Source: Desulfobacteraceae bacterium (lineage in GTDB: Bacteria > Desulfobacterota > Desulfobacteria > Desulfobacterales > Desulfosalsimonadaceae). Taken from it: a DNA stretch of 59,961 nt. The notes beneath the pieces were generated by a model. That model saw only the letters and a program-made list of their open reading frames with translations, was not told the DNA's origin and did not search any database. The position numbers and the translations under genes are program-made. Where the stretch lies: the NCBI GenBank assembly GCA_011390465.1, contig JAABSH010000017.1:1-59961 (forward strand), written 5' to 3'. This document shows, in pieces, positions 1 through 8,681 of this stretch. The number at the start of each line of letters is the position of its first letter. Positions within the stretch are counted from its first letter, which is position 1.

Positions 1-129
1 TTTCAAATGTTTGCTGACGGCAGGCACATTAACCCGAAAAGGTCGGCCATCCGTTTCGGGTGTAGCTCTTTTGCATTTTACTAATTTTTGGTTGGTTGTT
101 GTTCTACCTCATTTCGTGGTCGAAAAATT

Positions 130-1686
130 TTACTTGATGCGTCTTAGATGTGCGCGGTTTTTATTGGCGCGCGGCGAGGGTGGCTTGATTGTATTCGGAA
201 CAATTCCTTCCGCATACACAGACTGATGGTTTCGTTCATACTCGCGGGCTTCATGAAAAAGCCAGTATTCTTCAAAATCACGACTGGATCGAAGCGCACG
301 CAAATACAATATTGCTTCCGCTCCCGTCAGGCTCCATCGTGCCCCGGTAATTTCCATTCGATCCTTCACCAGATGCCGACAAGCTCCTTCGATAACACCG
401 GTGGCAATGGGCAGACCTTGGGCCAGATAACGATCATATCGCAGATATGGCAGATGATTGGTCAGGTATCTGGCACATCTGTCAACAGGCTTGCGGATTT
501 CCGGTTCGAGGTTTCGTTTTGTGGCACTTCTGCGCATGCCTCCCGCAACATAGCCGGCCTTTCCCTTCAATATTTCCCCGAGGCGATGGTTCACCCATTC
601 CTCGAGTTCCTGCCCACCCTGTGGATGAAACACTCTGCCCGCATCCCACAGATATTCAATAACATGAATGATATCAATTACAATGATCAGATCCGGTTTC
701 GTTTTTTTGGCCATGTGTTTCAATATGCGGATTTGTGTCTTGTTGCCGTCAACAAGCGCAACCCAGGTTTTTTCATATCCAGGATCACGGAATCTGGCTT
801 CTTCAAACATTTCCGAGATAACCTGTTCCGGTGTTTTTTCAATACTTGCCCAAACCCGCTTATGTTCCGGGACGGGCCGTTGTGACGAAAAAGAACCTTT
901 TATAAGATCTTCCGGTTGCCGGACAAAGGGAGGGGTTGTATAAACAGCGGCGACAGTGGCCATCCGTTTGGCATTTTTTTTCTCTCCCGGGGAAAGCCGT
1001 TTTTCCATTTTATGCGCTCGGTTTTCAGCGGCCTGCCGGGTTTTTTCCCGCAAATCTTCGGGACGCATCACGATCCCTTTGCCATCAACACTCATTGCCA
1101 GCACCGAGCCGGTATCCGGATCGGCAGCAGCAGCCTGATGACGCTGTCGATAAAAATCGTCAAAGTCACGGGCGGCACGGATGACAAGTTCTTCAGCCTG
1201 GCGTTTGGGAACATGTCCGGCGGTGGTTTTCCGGATCATTTCCATGGTTTCATCAAAAGAGCTTTTGGCGGCTTCTTCAGCCACCCGGCGGCGCAGTTCA
1301 AGAGAATATCGCTCCTTTGGCAGATTGAGCTCCGCATCCAGCGGATGAAGGCTTTCGCATCCTTCCCGGCCATATCCAGCTCGATTTGCGCCAATGGTGC
1401 CAAACATGGTTTCAATCTGTCGTTCATGAAGCTGGACCCGACTTCGCTTGATACCATCGACACCGACTACCGGTTCACCACAGATGCCGGGGCCACGGTT
1501 ACGGATATGTTCCTGTAAAAGCTGACGCATCAACTCAAAACTTTTTTTCTGGATTGCCCGCTCCAGATCGCTTTGGCTCATGGTTGCGACATCTTCGCTT
1601 TCCAGAAAATCGATCATGTTTTCAAACTCCGTTCTCGACATCTCGTAACTCCTTTCCATGCAGGAGACTTCGGCTATCGCATTCAT
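130..1686 (-). CDS. ISKra4-family transposase
   Basis: A 518-residue transposase predicted to cut and paste the surrounding element. Family resemblance comes from the central DDE-like region (MSVDGKG, then VALVDGNKTQ and IIVIDIIHVIEYLWDAG) and the C-terminal block with GVIEGACRHLVKDRMEITGA, which is typical of ISKra4 transposases. The ATG overlaps the TGA of the upstream DUF4338 gene in an ATGA arrangement, with a GGAGGT ribosome-binding site just inside that gene, so the two are translationally coupled. The length is normal for the family and the frame is uninterrupted. Confidence 0.9.
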   Translation of the reverse strand: MNAIAEVSCMERSYEMSRTEFENMIDFLESEDVATMSQSDLERAIQKKSFELMRQLLQEHIRNRGPGICGEPVVGVDGIKRSRVQLHERQIETMFGTIGANRAGYGREGCESLHPLDAELNLPKERYSLELRRRVAEEAAKSSFDETMEMIRKTTAGHVPKRQAEELVIRAARDFDDFYRQRHQAAAADPDTGSVLAMSVDGKGIVMRPEDLREKTRQAAENRAHKMEKRLSPGEKKNAKRMATVAAVYTTPPFVRQPEDLIKGSFSSQRPVPEHKRVWASIEKTPEQVISEMFEEARFRDPGYEKTWVALVDGNKTQIRILKHMAKKTKPDLIIVIDIIHVIEYLWDAGRVFHPQGGQELEEWVNHRLGEILKGKAGYVAGGMRRSATKRNLEPEIRKPVDRCARYLTNHLPYLRYDRYLAQGLPIATGVIEGACRHLVKDRMEITGARWSLTGAEAILYLRALRSSRDFEEYWLFHEAREYERNHQSVYAEGIVPNTIKPPSPRANKNRAHLRRIK

Positions 1687-2582
1687 CGCAGATTACCTCC
1701 GGATGCCAGCCGACGGGCGACATTTTTGATCAGGGGATATATAAACACAGTCTTGACGGCCGCTCCGTGACGCATTTGGCAACGATCCATCCGTCCGCGA
1801 CCGCTGGTTTCTCCCAATACGATCCAGTTGGCGGCGCGATAGCATCCACCATAATATCGCTTCCGATCCACCATGGTCTCGACCAGCCAGGGTTCGATGC
1901 CATAGTGTCTTTCCCAATCCGTCCGCAGTTGCGCAAGCACTGCCGACAACATGTTGCTGGCCAGGTTTTTAATCCGTGCCAGAACCAGAAACCGGCTGTT
2001 GTTGACGACATGTTGTAAGTGAAGCCCCCGGGTGGTATCGTCCCAACCGATCCATCGATCCCGAACCTTCAATCGCCAGGCCGGGCTTGAAAACTGTACA
2101 CACCCCGCTACCTCGCGGGGTGACCGTGTGTAAATCAAGTATTGCAGCCGCGCGCCAAACGGCATTGCATAGCCCAAATAGTGATAGCGACTGACAAGTT
2201 CCCGGAATAAGCGGCGCTGCGGGTCTTTTTCAACCCGCTCCACGGAAAGCGGGGCATACATCTCAACGCTGCCGGTAAGTTGGCTGTAAGGCCATTCGGG
2301 ACCGTCAGTTTCAACATGCTTTCTGGGTGCGCTTGATCCGGTTGGCTTTTTGGCCGGCAGTTTCAACATCCCCTGATGGTCCAGCTGCTCCAGAAATTCC
2401 CGGCATTCACGCTCCTTGAGTTTTCCGTTGGCCCGTTTCCAGTCCAGAAGCTCGCAGACTGTATAGGCCAGCTCCTTGCGGCTGATACCAACGCAGGTGT
2501 TGACCACCTCACAGATTAAAGACGTCTCTTGATTAGTAAATTGACGGCCGCAAAACCGTTTTGCTTTTTTTTGTATTTCCAT
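1683..2582 (-). CDS. DUF4338 (DruA-like) protein of the insertion sequence
   Basis: A 299-residue protein resembling DUF4338, the family that also includes DruA of the Druantia defence system. The recognisable stretch runs from the middle to the C-terminus (LVSRYHYLGY, LQHVVNNSRFLVL, LVETMVDRKRYYGGCYRAANW). It begins at an ATG preceded by AAAGGAG and overlaps the transposase start by four bases. Its position inside the terminal repeats makes it an IS-borne accessory or transposition protein. No other Druantia genes are present, so a defence role is not supported. Its biochemical function is unknown to me. Confidence 0.8.
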   Translation of the reverse strand: MEIQKKAKRFCGRQFTNQETSLICEVVNTCVGISRKELAYTVCELLDWKRANGKLKERECREFLEQLDHQGMLKLPAKKPTGSSAPRKHVETDGPEWPYSQLTGSVEMYAPLSVERVEKDPQRRLFRELVSRYHYLGYAMPFGARLQYLIYTRSPREVAGCVQFSSPAWRLKVRDRWIGWDDTTRGLHLQHVVNNSRFLVLARIKNLASNMLSAVLAQLRTDWERHYGIEPWLVETMVDRKRYYGGCYRAANWIVLGETSGRGRMDRCQMRHGAAVKTVFIYPLIKNVARRLASGGNLR

Positions 2583-2782
2583 GCCATTGCTCCTTTGTTA
2601 TTATTGCATAGCGAAGCATTGGCAAAATGTCCAGAAAAAAAATCACTACCGGAAAAATAATCGGATTGAGTTATCTCTTTGTGTATTTCAAAAAAAGATC
2701 CCATTTTTAAACCGGCATCGCGCATATATTTGCTGATGAGGCCTTCGGCCGCTGTCTTTAAAATCAATATCTTGTTGAAATT

Positions 2783-3070
2783 TTAGGCTTTGAGTATTAT
2801 CGGAAAAGAGCTACACCCTTTTCCATTATGGTATTCCTTCTTACAAACCTCATCTTCCATGCAGTCATCACAATGGTTTACAGATCTCATTCCTTCGTGA
2901 TCCAAAACATTATTTATACGATCGGAACCATACCTACTGTTGATTTGTCCTGTTGTTTTATTAAATGCGTGATTCGCTGCTTTAACGTATCCTGAATTGC
3001 AACCAGTAGCGCAAAATAAAAATAATGTACACATACAAAAAACAATTGAATATACGAAAGATATCTTCAT
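2783..3070 (-). pseudogene. Small lipoprotein gene truncated by the IS
   Basis: The ATG at 3070 is preceded by GTGGGGG. The product starts with a signal peptide and a lipobox (CATGC), so it would be an envelope lipoprotein with a Cys-rich mature part (CDDC, CKKEY). Codons after 2818 belong to the insertion sequence: the residues GCSSF and the stop are read from the IS end, so the native C-terminus is lost. It belongs to the AT-rich run of secreted small proteins that continues to 8581. I do not recognise the family. Confidence 0.65.
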
Positions 3071-3153
3071 GTTTACCCCCACAAGCTATAGTTTATGGTA
3101 AAAAAAGTTTAATTCTCTAAATATTTAGGTATCTATAGAAACTACAAACCGTG

Positions 3154-3573
3154 TTATTCAAACTCAATATACTGTATTTGTGAATTGCCAATATAGCGTT
3201 CTTCAATAGCTTCTGTAATAGGATTTTTTGCCTGAATGATAATACTGGCTGCACCATGGCCATGTGCCGTTATTTGGCCTCTGTTTATCATAAAGACCTG
3301 ATTATTTCTTTTGGTTATTTTAATTACTCCAATCCCCCCTTTGGTTCCATCATATTTTTTTCCAGGTTCTAGTAATTCGATACGTTTTATTTTGTCAAAT
3401 TCTTTTATTTTCATGTGAGTGTCATAATCATCAATACTTCGTATTTTGATATTAGAAAAAGTAACTGTTTTTCCACTAGTTAACTGGACTTTGCCAGGCA
3501 TGTAAAAGCTAAATGCATAATGCGGAACAGCTAATAGCAGTAGCAATAAAAGCGCAATTGATTTTTTTTTCAT
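3154..3573 (-). CDS. Small secreted protein, unknown function
   Basis: A 139-residue protein with a clear Sec signal peptide (MKKKSIALLLLLLLAVPHYA, cleavage probably after AFS) and a soluble mature domain of about 115 residues. The mature part has alternating hydrophobic residues suggesting beta structure (KVQLTSGKTVTFSNIKIR). An SD-like AAGGAGAAC lies upstream. No family recognised. It is the second gene in a one-directional series of small exported proteins. The DNA is far more AT-rich than the kinase region downstream, consistent with acquisition from elsewhere. Confidence 0.7.
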   Translation of the reverse strand: MKKKSIALLLLLLLAVPHYAFSFYMPGKVQLTSGKTVTFSNIKIRSIDDYDTHMKIKEFDKIKRIELLEPGKKYDGTKGGIGVIKITKRNNQVFMINRGQITAHGHGAASIIIQAKNPITEAIEERYIGNSQIQYIEFE

Positions 3574-3788
3574 TTTCGTTCTCCTTAAAATTAAAGTATA
3601 AAAGATTATCCAGCTTAATTCGAAAATTTGTTAAAGTCTACTATAGCAACATCCGGCTTAAAAAATTATTACTTAGTTTTAGGGCTTATCCATCAACCCT
3701 GTTACAGAAATCCTACTCAATAAACGAACTGATCTTTTCCGGCAATACTGCTCGCAGAATTGCCGGGAGGCATTTTATCTTTTGATTA

Positions 3789-3825
3789 ATTATAAACGCA
3801 TCAGCTAAGCTGATGCGTTTATAAT
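3789..3825. terminator. Perfect 18-bp palindrome, probable terminator
   Basis: An 18-bp stem with a one-base centre (left arm ATTATAAACGCATCAGCT) lies in the 380-bp gap between two secreted-protein genes. It could stop transcription in either direction, although no long T run follows. The rest of the gap (3574-3956) shows nothing else I can identify. Confidence 0.5.
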
Positions 3826-3956
3826 GGATTAACTAAAATCGGTGTATTTAACAGCGCGTGATTGCCTCTCTATTTTTTTGCAGGTGGATTTTCAGAAGAC
3901 CAGCCTGATAGAGGGTACGAAATTTGGGTAACTTGTCATAATGAAGTAAAGCTCTA

Positions 3957-4274
3957 TCAAAATTTAACTTGAATAGTCATGCCATAGGGATCATAAGAAT
4001 ACTTTTTGGCAGAAGGCATAGGGCAGTCTCTTCCTTGGCAATTAACTTGAATAGTATCTACTTTTCTGCCCTGACAATTATTGACCGTAAAAATTTTGGT
4101 TTGACCGGGAGAAACCTCCCCTAACCAGCAAATAAACTTTGAATTAGCACTAGAATCAACAGTTATCGGGTTATCACCTTTGTTAACGACTTTTACTGTA
4201 TTAGCGTTGGCAAAGGCAACTCCAACAAAAACAATAGACAAAAAACATACAAGCAAAAAGTTTTTTAGATACAT
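3957..4274 (-). CDS. Small secreted Cys-containing protein
   Basis: A 105-residue protein with a signal peptide ending near VAFANA. The mature part of about 82 residues carries four cysteines (FICWLG, NNCQGR, NCQGRDCPM) that could form two disulfides in the periplasm or outside the cell. An AAGGAGTG site precedes the ATG. No family recognised. It has the same direction and base composition as its neighbours and is probably part of the same cluster of exported proteins. Confidence 0.7.
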   Translation of the reverse strand: MYLKNFLLVCFLSIVFVGVAFANANTVKVVNKGDNPITVDSSANSKFICWLGEVSPGQTKIFTVNNCQGRKVDTIQVNCQGRDCPMPSAKKYSYDPYGMTIQVKF

Positions 4275-4406
4275 CTCTCACTCCTTAAAATGATTAAAAT
4301 TATCAGTTTAACCCAATACGCCTATTTTTAAAGGCCTTGCAGTCGAATACATCTTCTGTTTTACCCCACTCCGTGACAATAAATTAATCAAGACACTTCA
4401 TCAAAA

Positions 4407-4928
4407 TCAAGGAGAATGATCTGTTTTGATCGGTTTTAATTCCATATCAAAAGCATAACAAGTATAACTAAAGGATAATTTTTGCTCTGAATCCTTCCAA
4501 ATATATTTATGTTCATAATTTTGGTCGATTGCATCTGGTTGCCCATACTTAGAAAATACTTTTTCTTTTACATCTTCATAAAATTCACACTCTTTTAATA
4601 ATTTAGTTTTATTTCTTGGATTTATAAACATGTGGCAAGCCCACAATTTAATTATTTTGTTTGATTTAACTTCAACAGTAGCAGACAACTTATAATGTTC
4701 AGTAAAATTAACTATATAAATGCTGCATTGTGGATGGTCTGATAATCTGCTTTTTCTGATAACATTGGCTGCCTCCAAAACAAATTTTTTAGGGGATATT
4801 TGCTGGTTCGCTTCAACAAGAGTCATTCCTGTTTTAATCCCTTTAATATCCAGCGCATCACATTTATCGATTATTATTAATGAAAATAAAAAAATAATCC
4901 AACAGATAAAAATTCTCGAAAATACCAT
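4407..4928 (-). CDS. Secreted hypothetical protein
   Basis: A 173-residue protein with an N-terminal hydrophobic segment (IFICWIIFLFSLIIIDKC) that reads as a signal peptide or anchor. The mature part includes KTGMTLVEANQQI, a pattern resembling short repeats of periplasmic proteins such as the SmpA/BamE type, and cysteines in pairs. This similarity is weak and I do not assign a function. It is separated from the next gene upstream by only 15 bases, suggesting co-transcription with 4944-5756. Confidence 0.65.
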   Translation of the reverse strand: MVFSRIFICWIIFLFSLIIIDKCDALDIKGIKTGMTLVEANQQISPKKFVLEAANVIRKSRLSDHPQCSIYIVNFTEHYKLSATVEVKSNKIIKLWACHMFINPRNKTKLLKECEFYEDVKEKVFSKYGQPDAIDQNYEHKYIWKDSEQKLSFSYTCYAFDMELKPIKTDHSP

Positions 4929-4943
4929 TTTTTATCCCTCTCT

Positions 4944-5756
4944 TTAAAAATCGACCTTGTTAAGTTCTTTCTTTTTATCGGTAGGGTTTTTTTTCTCAAT
5001 TTCCACTTCACAAGTACAACATATTTCATTTAAATTTTTTAGGACATCATCATATCCACAAAGTCCACCCAAATAACCTTCTTCGGCAGGCCTGCAATAC
5101 CATTGATCACCGGCAGAGTGGTCGCATATTATTACCAAACCATTATATTTTCCTCCTTTGCACCTTCCCCAGATTTCACTATTTGTAGATCGTGAATAAT
5201 CTTTTTCAAAACATTGATAAATATCAGGAGACTCTCTTTTTGATTTTTTGGGTAAGTATTTTGCTCCACTCTTATTGCTTGAAACGTTGGGATGAGGTGA
5301 AATTTCATCATTATTGACTCGATATTTTTGAGCTAACGCAAAAACATGGTTTTTATATGGCGATATACCCCTTACTATATGTGTCTTATACCCAGGACAA
5401 CTGAATTTGAGGTCAAAGTGTGGAGCTTTTTGAGCGCTTGGAAAAATAAAATGATTTGATTTAAAAGCTGGTTGTGATTGGCCATATGTGTAAGTAATGC
5501 TTCCTTTGTTTGCATAATTTTTTTTATATACCCCCACATACTTCCAATTTCTGTTTCCAGCACGCCTTGCATATACTGCGACATTACTATTTTCCATATC
5601 AGCTCCAGTATTCGCATCTTTCAAAAGATATGATAACTTTCCCCCACCGGCTGCTTGAATATCAATTGGTGAAAAAAGTATAAAAAAGAAAAGCGAAAAA
5701 CAAAGTGCTATTTTTGCCTTGACTAAAAAAAGACCTCTCTTACTTTTTCGATTCAT
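4944..5756 (-). CDS. Secreted protein, 270 residues, unknown function
   Basis: The largest product of this cluster. A basic N-terminus and hydrophobic core (IALCFSLFFFILFSPIDIQA) give a signal peptide. The mature protein has a beta-rich first half (LSYLLKDANTGADMENSNVA, reminiscent of carboxypeptidase-regulatory-like folds) and a Cys-rich C-terminal part (CFEKDY, CKGGKY, CDHSAGDQWYC, CCTCEVE). The fold suggestion is inference only. It ends 15 bases before the downstream gene at 4928. Confidence 0.65.
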   Translation of the reverse strand: MNRKSKRGLFLVKAKIALCFSLFFFILFSPIDIQAAGGGKLSYLLKDANTGADMENSNVAVYARRAGNRNWKYVGVYKKNYANKGSITYTYGQSQPAFKSNHFIFPSAQKAPHFDLKFSCPGYKTHIVRGISPYKNHVFALAQKYRVNNDEISPHPNVSSNKSGAKYLPKKSKRESPDIYQCFEKDYSRSTNSEIWGRCKGGKYNGLVIICDHSAGDQWYCRPAEEGYLGGLCGYDDVLKNLNEICCTCEVEIEKKNPTDKKKELNKVDF

Positions 5757-5790
5757 TGTTAATCCTATGAAATTCTTTTAGGGGTATAGG

Positions 5791-6308
5791 CTAATCAAAA
5801 CTAAAAGGGGCATTCGAATCAAACATGAAGGGATCATCAACCTCATGGTCTTTCCAGACACTAATAGGCCTATATCCTTGATTTAATCCGCATAAATGTT
5901 GGATTGCCCTATCTATCCTTGTTCGTTCTGGCTTGACTATCGACTTGCAAATCTGTCAAATGATTCATATTGCCTTGAAAAACTAAATAATAATTCCCCT
6001 GAATATCTTTACCCTCTCCTAAGTCTGTTAGAGGACACAATTTTTTTATGTCAATAACGGTTTCCCAAGGCCCCCCACTGACTGCAACGTATAAAGAGGG
6101 ATTTGGTGTAAAATCCCTCTTTATAACCAGCATACTTTTAGAAGGAGAGCGAAAAGTAATATGATCTGTGCCAAGCGACCGTCTAATTTTATATTCTAAT
6201 TTTTTTAGATACTTCATTGTTTCAAAGTAGGACAAATCTTCCCCATAAACTGGTAAAATAGAAGTTAAAGAAAAATAAAAGTAAAAATAATTGAAATTTT
6301 TTTTTCAT
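5791..6308 (-). pseudogene. Secreted-protein gene with two frameshifts
   Basis: Three pieces read as one protein across three frames. The ATG at 6308 has a GGAGG site upstream and is followed by nine A residues. With eight A residues the frame would give a plausible signal peptide (MKKNFNYFYFYFSLTS, then ILPVYG) running into the open frame at 6235-5909. Near 5940 the frame shifts again into a coding-like tail (RAIQHLCGLNQGYRPISV, ending in PFSFD) with its stop at 5791-5793. The central frame has about 108 residues. It could be a true pseudogene, a slippage-switched gene, or assembly error in homopolymers. Confidence 0.65.
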
Positions 6309-6398
6309 ATTTGCCTCCGGACATTATTATGTGATTTTATGTTTTTTATGTTGCAGCCATAGATCTTATTTAAATCCAATCTTAGCGATATCTTTAAT

Positions 6399-6429
6399 TG
6401 AAATGCGCGAAGTCAACTCGCGCATTTCA
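6399..6429. terminator. 12-bp hairpin between secreted-protein genes
   Basis: TGAAATGCGCGA and its reverse complement are separated by a seven-base loop. It lies immediately downstream of the degraded gene at 6446-6989 and upstream of the frameshifted gene. It is a likely transcription terminator or mRNA-stabilising hairpin, although no T run is present. Confidence 0.45.
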
Positions 6430-6445
6430 GTAATAGGATTAAAAG

Positions 6446-6989
6446 TTATATACTCAGAAAACCGGTATCCTTTGAGTCACAATCATCACAACGTTCTGTT
6501 GATTGCTTCCACCCACAACATAATATTGCCTCGTTTATATGAAATTTTTTATGATCGCTATCTGTTGCGACAATAAAGCCAATTTTTATTGGTACACAAT
6601 TATATTTCCCACTAATGCCTTACCAACGAGTCTCTAATTATATGGGATTAGCAGAAATACAAGATCCACGTCCTTCTGATTTAGTCTCGTTCAACATATA
6701 TATCGTATCTTATAGCGAATTTATTTGATTTTCCGGACCCCTTCACGCAAACTGATGCAATGCCTCTTTTTGTGCAAGTACTTTGACCTCCGTATAGTCT
6801 TTGTGCTCTTCTTATAAATGAATCAGAAGGGGATCCCCATTCAACTAATTGAAATGCTTTTTGAATATGCTCTGTGCATAGAGAACTATTTTTTGCTATG
6901 TACTCTCTCTGACCAGCTTGACATGTGCTACAAGCAAAAACAATTAAAACAGAAAAACAGATAAATATTCTAAAAAAATTGAACGCCAT
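6446..6989 (-). pseudogene. Degraded secreted-protein gene
   Basis: The 5' part (6989-6681) is open and encodes a signal peptide (FFRIFICFSVLIVFACSTC, then QAG) plus about 75 residues. At a TATATA tract near 6700 another frame takes over with coding character (NETKSEGRGSCISANP). In that same frame, after two in-frame stops, a further Cys-rich stretch follows (GKYNCVPIKIGFIVATDS, ILCCGWKQSTERCDDC) ending at a TAA at 6446-6448. The whole fits one gene of roughly 175 codons broken by one frameshift and two stops. The joining is my inference from frame continuity and composition. Confidence 0.55.
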
Positions 6990-7004
6990 GAATTCTTCCT
7001 TAAA

Positions 7005-7364
7005 TTATGGAAGGTTTATTTTCATACCATTTCTGACATTTAATGTTTTACCACCATGGTTATTATCCTTTTTGTCACTGAGACAAATATAGTGCTCTCC
7101 TGATGGTATAGTTATTGATACAACTGAATTACTTGGAGTAATTCCATATGCTACATGATTTCCGTCAACAGCAATAGTATATCCACCATGCATCCATTTA
7201 TTGGTATTTACTGAAACTGTAACTTGGCACATACCTTGGCCATGGACTACTCTCCCATCTGGTAAAATAGTCACAGGACTTGGTTCACCTGCCTCCCAGC
7301 AGTAGACATCAGTGAAAGTTAACGTTATGCAAATTACGAAAAGGATAGAAAGTAAATATTTCAT
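7005..7364 (-). CDS. Small secreted protein with glycine-rich beta pattern
   Basis: The start chosen is the ATG at 7364, which has AGGAGT upstream and begins a signal peptide (MKYLLSILFVICITLTFTDV). The open frame extends further upstream but that part has no coding character. The mature part of about 100 residues contains a two-cysteine domain (GMCQVTV, EHYICLS) with VSVNTNKWMHGGYTIAVDGN, perhaps an immunoglobulin-like or PEGA-like small beta domain. It ends close to the next gene. Function unknown. Confidence 0.65.
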   Translation of the reverse strand: MKYLLSILFVICITLTFTDVYCWEAGEPSPVTILPDGRVVHGQGMCQVTVSVNTNKWMHGGYTIAVDGNHVAYGITPSNSVVSITIPSGEHYICLSDKKDNNHGGKTLNVRNGMKINLP

Positions 7365-7513
7365 GTGTACTCCTATTTGATTGTTACATTTATAGAATTT
7401 GGATATTGTTAAATTGGCAGATATAAAGTTAACGTAGATTGACAAAAAAATTTGTGTTAAATAAATAAAGTCTCGATAAGTTTTTCTACTACAGCTTGCT
7501 TTTTCGTGGTTAT

Positions 7514-7813
7514 TCAATCACAACCACATGCTTTGTTAAATATCTTATGCAAATTGTCAAAGCCTTTTATATGCCAATGACCACCAGGTCCGTTGCAATC
7601 AAAATATTCGCCGTTAGCACTTATGCAGGTTGCAGTCTCTCCTGAATCGCAAAAAACCTGTATGAGAATATTGTCAGGTTCATTTTTAATATATTCCCAA
7701 TCGCTATAGCAATTTTTTTTTGAGGCTGATTTAGCGTCAGTTAGCAGAAATAAATTAAAATAAAAGTAAGAAAATAAGCACAATATAGTTACAAATAAAA
7801 CCCTGGGAAACAT
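7514..7813 (-). CDS. Small secreted Cys-rich protein
   Basis: A 99-residue protein with a signal peptide or anchor (VTILCLFSYFYFNLFLLTDA). The mature part of about 70 residues contains six cysteines (NCYSDWEY, VFCDSGETATC, FDCNGPGGHW, ACGCD), suggesting a disulfide-stabilised exported domain. No family recognised. It has the same direction and AT-rich composition as its neighbours. Confidence 0.65.
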   Translation of the reverse strand: MFPRVLFVTILCLFSYFYFNLFLLTDAKSASKKNCYSDWEYIKNEPDNILIQVFCDSGETATCISANGEYFDCNGPGGHWHIKGFDNLHKIFNKACGCD

Positions 7814-7880
7814 AATAAAAACTCCCTTACACTTCAGTAATCTCTATAAGTATAGAGTATATAGCTTGGACATAAAGGAA

Positions 7881-8132
7881 CTACTTACAATTTTCATAAC
7901 AATCATATTCCGCGCCATGTGGACTTTTTCCGTCACTAAGCCTTGATTTTACACCTTTTCTAGTAGGACCCCATTCATAGTCAATGGTACCGTTATTATT
8001 GTAGTCACATCTGTTTAAGCAGGCATTGCTGACACGTGATGGTGTAACAATTCCCTTGTTCGTACAGGCTGACATCGCCATAAGCAGAAATATAATCAGA
8101 ATAATAAGCGGTTTGTTGAAGGAATATCTCAT
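7881..8132 (-). CDS. Small lipoprotein
   Basis: An 83-residue protein with a signal peptide and lipobox (MAMSAC), predicted to be acylated at that cysteine. The short mature part has three more cysteines (ACLNRCDYNNNG, YDCYENC) and an Asp/Asn-rich DYNNNGTIDYEWG resembling a calcium-binding EF-hand or dockerin loop. The resemblance is short and only suggestive. Member of the exported small-protein cluster. Confidence 0.65.
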   Translation of the reverse strand: MRYSFNKPLIILIIFLLMAMSACTNKGIVTPSRVSNACLNRCDYNNNGTIDYEWGPTRKGVKSRLSDGKSPHGAEYDCYENCK

Positions 8133-8188
8133 AATTTTTCTCCGAATTTAACTTAAGTATGATTTCATCGATTAAAATTGTTTACTAA

Positions 8189-8581
8189 TCAATAACAACT
8201 AACAGACTCCGCCACTGGGCCTGTCATCACATATCCTTGAGGGTTGATAACTTTGCTTGACCACGTTTTCTTCGACTTGTCTTTTCCTCGCCATAATCGG
8301 GCCTCAAATTTTTTTGCTTTATATTTATTTGGGAGTCGAAAAGTATACGTTTTTCCAATAGAGAATGTATTAAGTTTTTCTGGTGGGAAATCATAGTATT
8401 TACCATTTGTCAAGGTAGCCGTAACTCCTAAATACTTAGCACTCATCAATTGAACAACATTTACTATTGCAGTTTTGCCGCCTTCACAATTTATTGTTAA
8501 TGCTTTTGTTCCTTTTGAACCTGCCAAGCAAATGCTTGTAGCTAAAAATAAAAATAAAAGAGTAAAGATAAAACTTTTCAT
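8189..8581 (-). CDS. Secreted protein, first gene of the small-protein cluster
   Basis: A 130-residue protein with a signal peptide (MKSFIFTLLFLFLATSICLA, cleavage before GSKG). The mature protein is basic and beta-rich, with two cysteines (INCEGG and the C-terminal SCY) that could pair. It is the promoter-proximal gene of the minus-strand series, with a sigma-70-type promoter at 8637-8666 and a tandem motif at 8682-8717 upstream. No family recognised. Confidence 0.7.
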   Translation of the reverse strand: MKSFIFTLLFLFLATSICLAGSKGTKALTINCEGGKTAIVNVVQLMSAKYLGVTATLTNGKYYDFPPEKLNTFSIGKTYTFRLPNKYKAKKFEARLWRGKDKSKKTWSSKVINPQGYVMTGPVAESVSCY

Positions 8582-8636
8582 TTTTTTTCCTTTTTGTTGG
8601 GTTATAAGATTAATTTAAATACTTATTCTAACAGAG

Positions 8637-8666
8637 ACCATATAAAAAAATTTTTCTCGTTGTCAA
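8637..8666 (-). promoter_or_regulatory. Sigma-70-like promoter for the secreted-protein cluster
   Basis: On the minus strand TTGACA (8666-8661) and TATGGT (8642-8637) are separated by 18 bases and lie about 60 bases upstream of the ATG at 8581. The -35 box is a perfect consensus; the -10 box is weak, consistent with activator dependence. Confidence 0.5.
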
Positions 8667-8681
8667 TCAGTGAAAGCCTGA

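Larger units (their letters stand above)
58..2818. mobile_element. ISKra4-like insertion sequence, complete
   Basis: The element is bounded by a perfect 15-bp inverted repeat, GGGTGTAGCTCTTTT at 58-72 and its reverse complement at 2804-2818, giving 2761 bp. It encloses two overlapping minus-strand genes, a DUF4338 protein and an ISKra4-type transposase. The right end lies inside a small lipoprotein gene (2783-3070), so the insertion truncated a member of the secreted-protein cluster. I could not see a convincing target-site duplication in the flanks. The intact ends and reading frames suggest a recent, possibly active element. Confidence 0.85.

Noticed and set aside
1683-2582. Druantia defence system
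   Set aside because: Only a DUF4338/DruA-like protein is present and it lies within IS ends with a transposase; no DruE helicase or other components.
3789-8190. Integron-type cassette array for the small secreted genes
   Set aside because: Genes are small and unidirectional, but the intergenic hairpins are not alike and show no attC-type core sites; no integrase is present.
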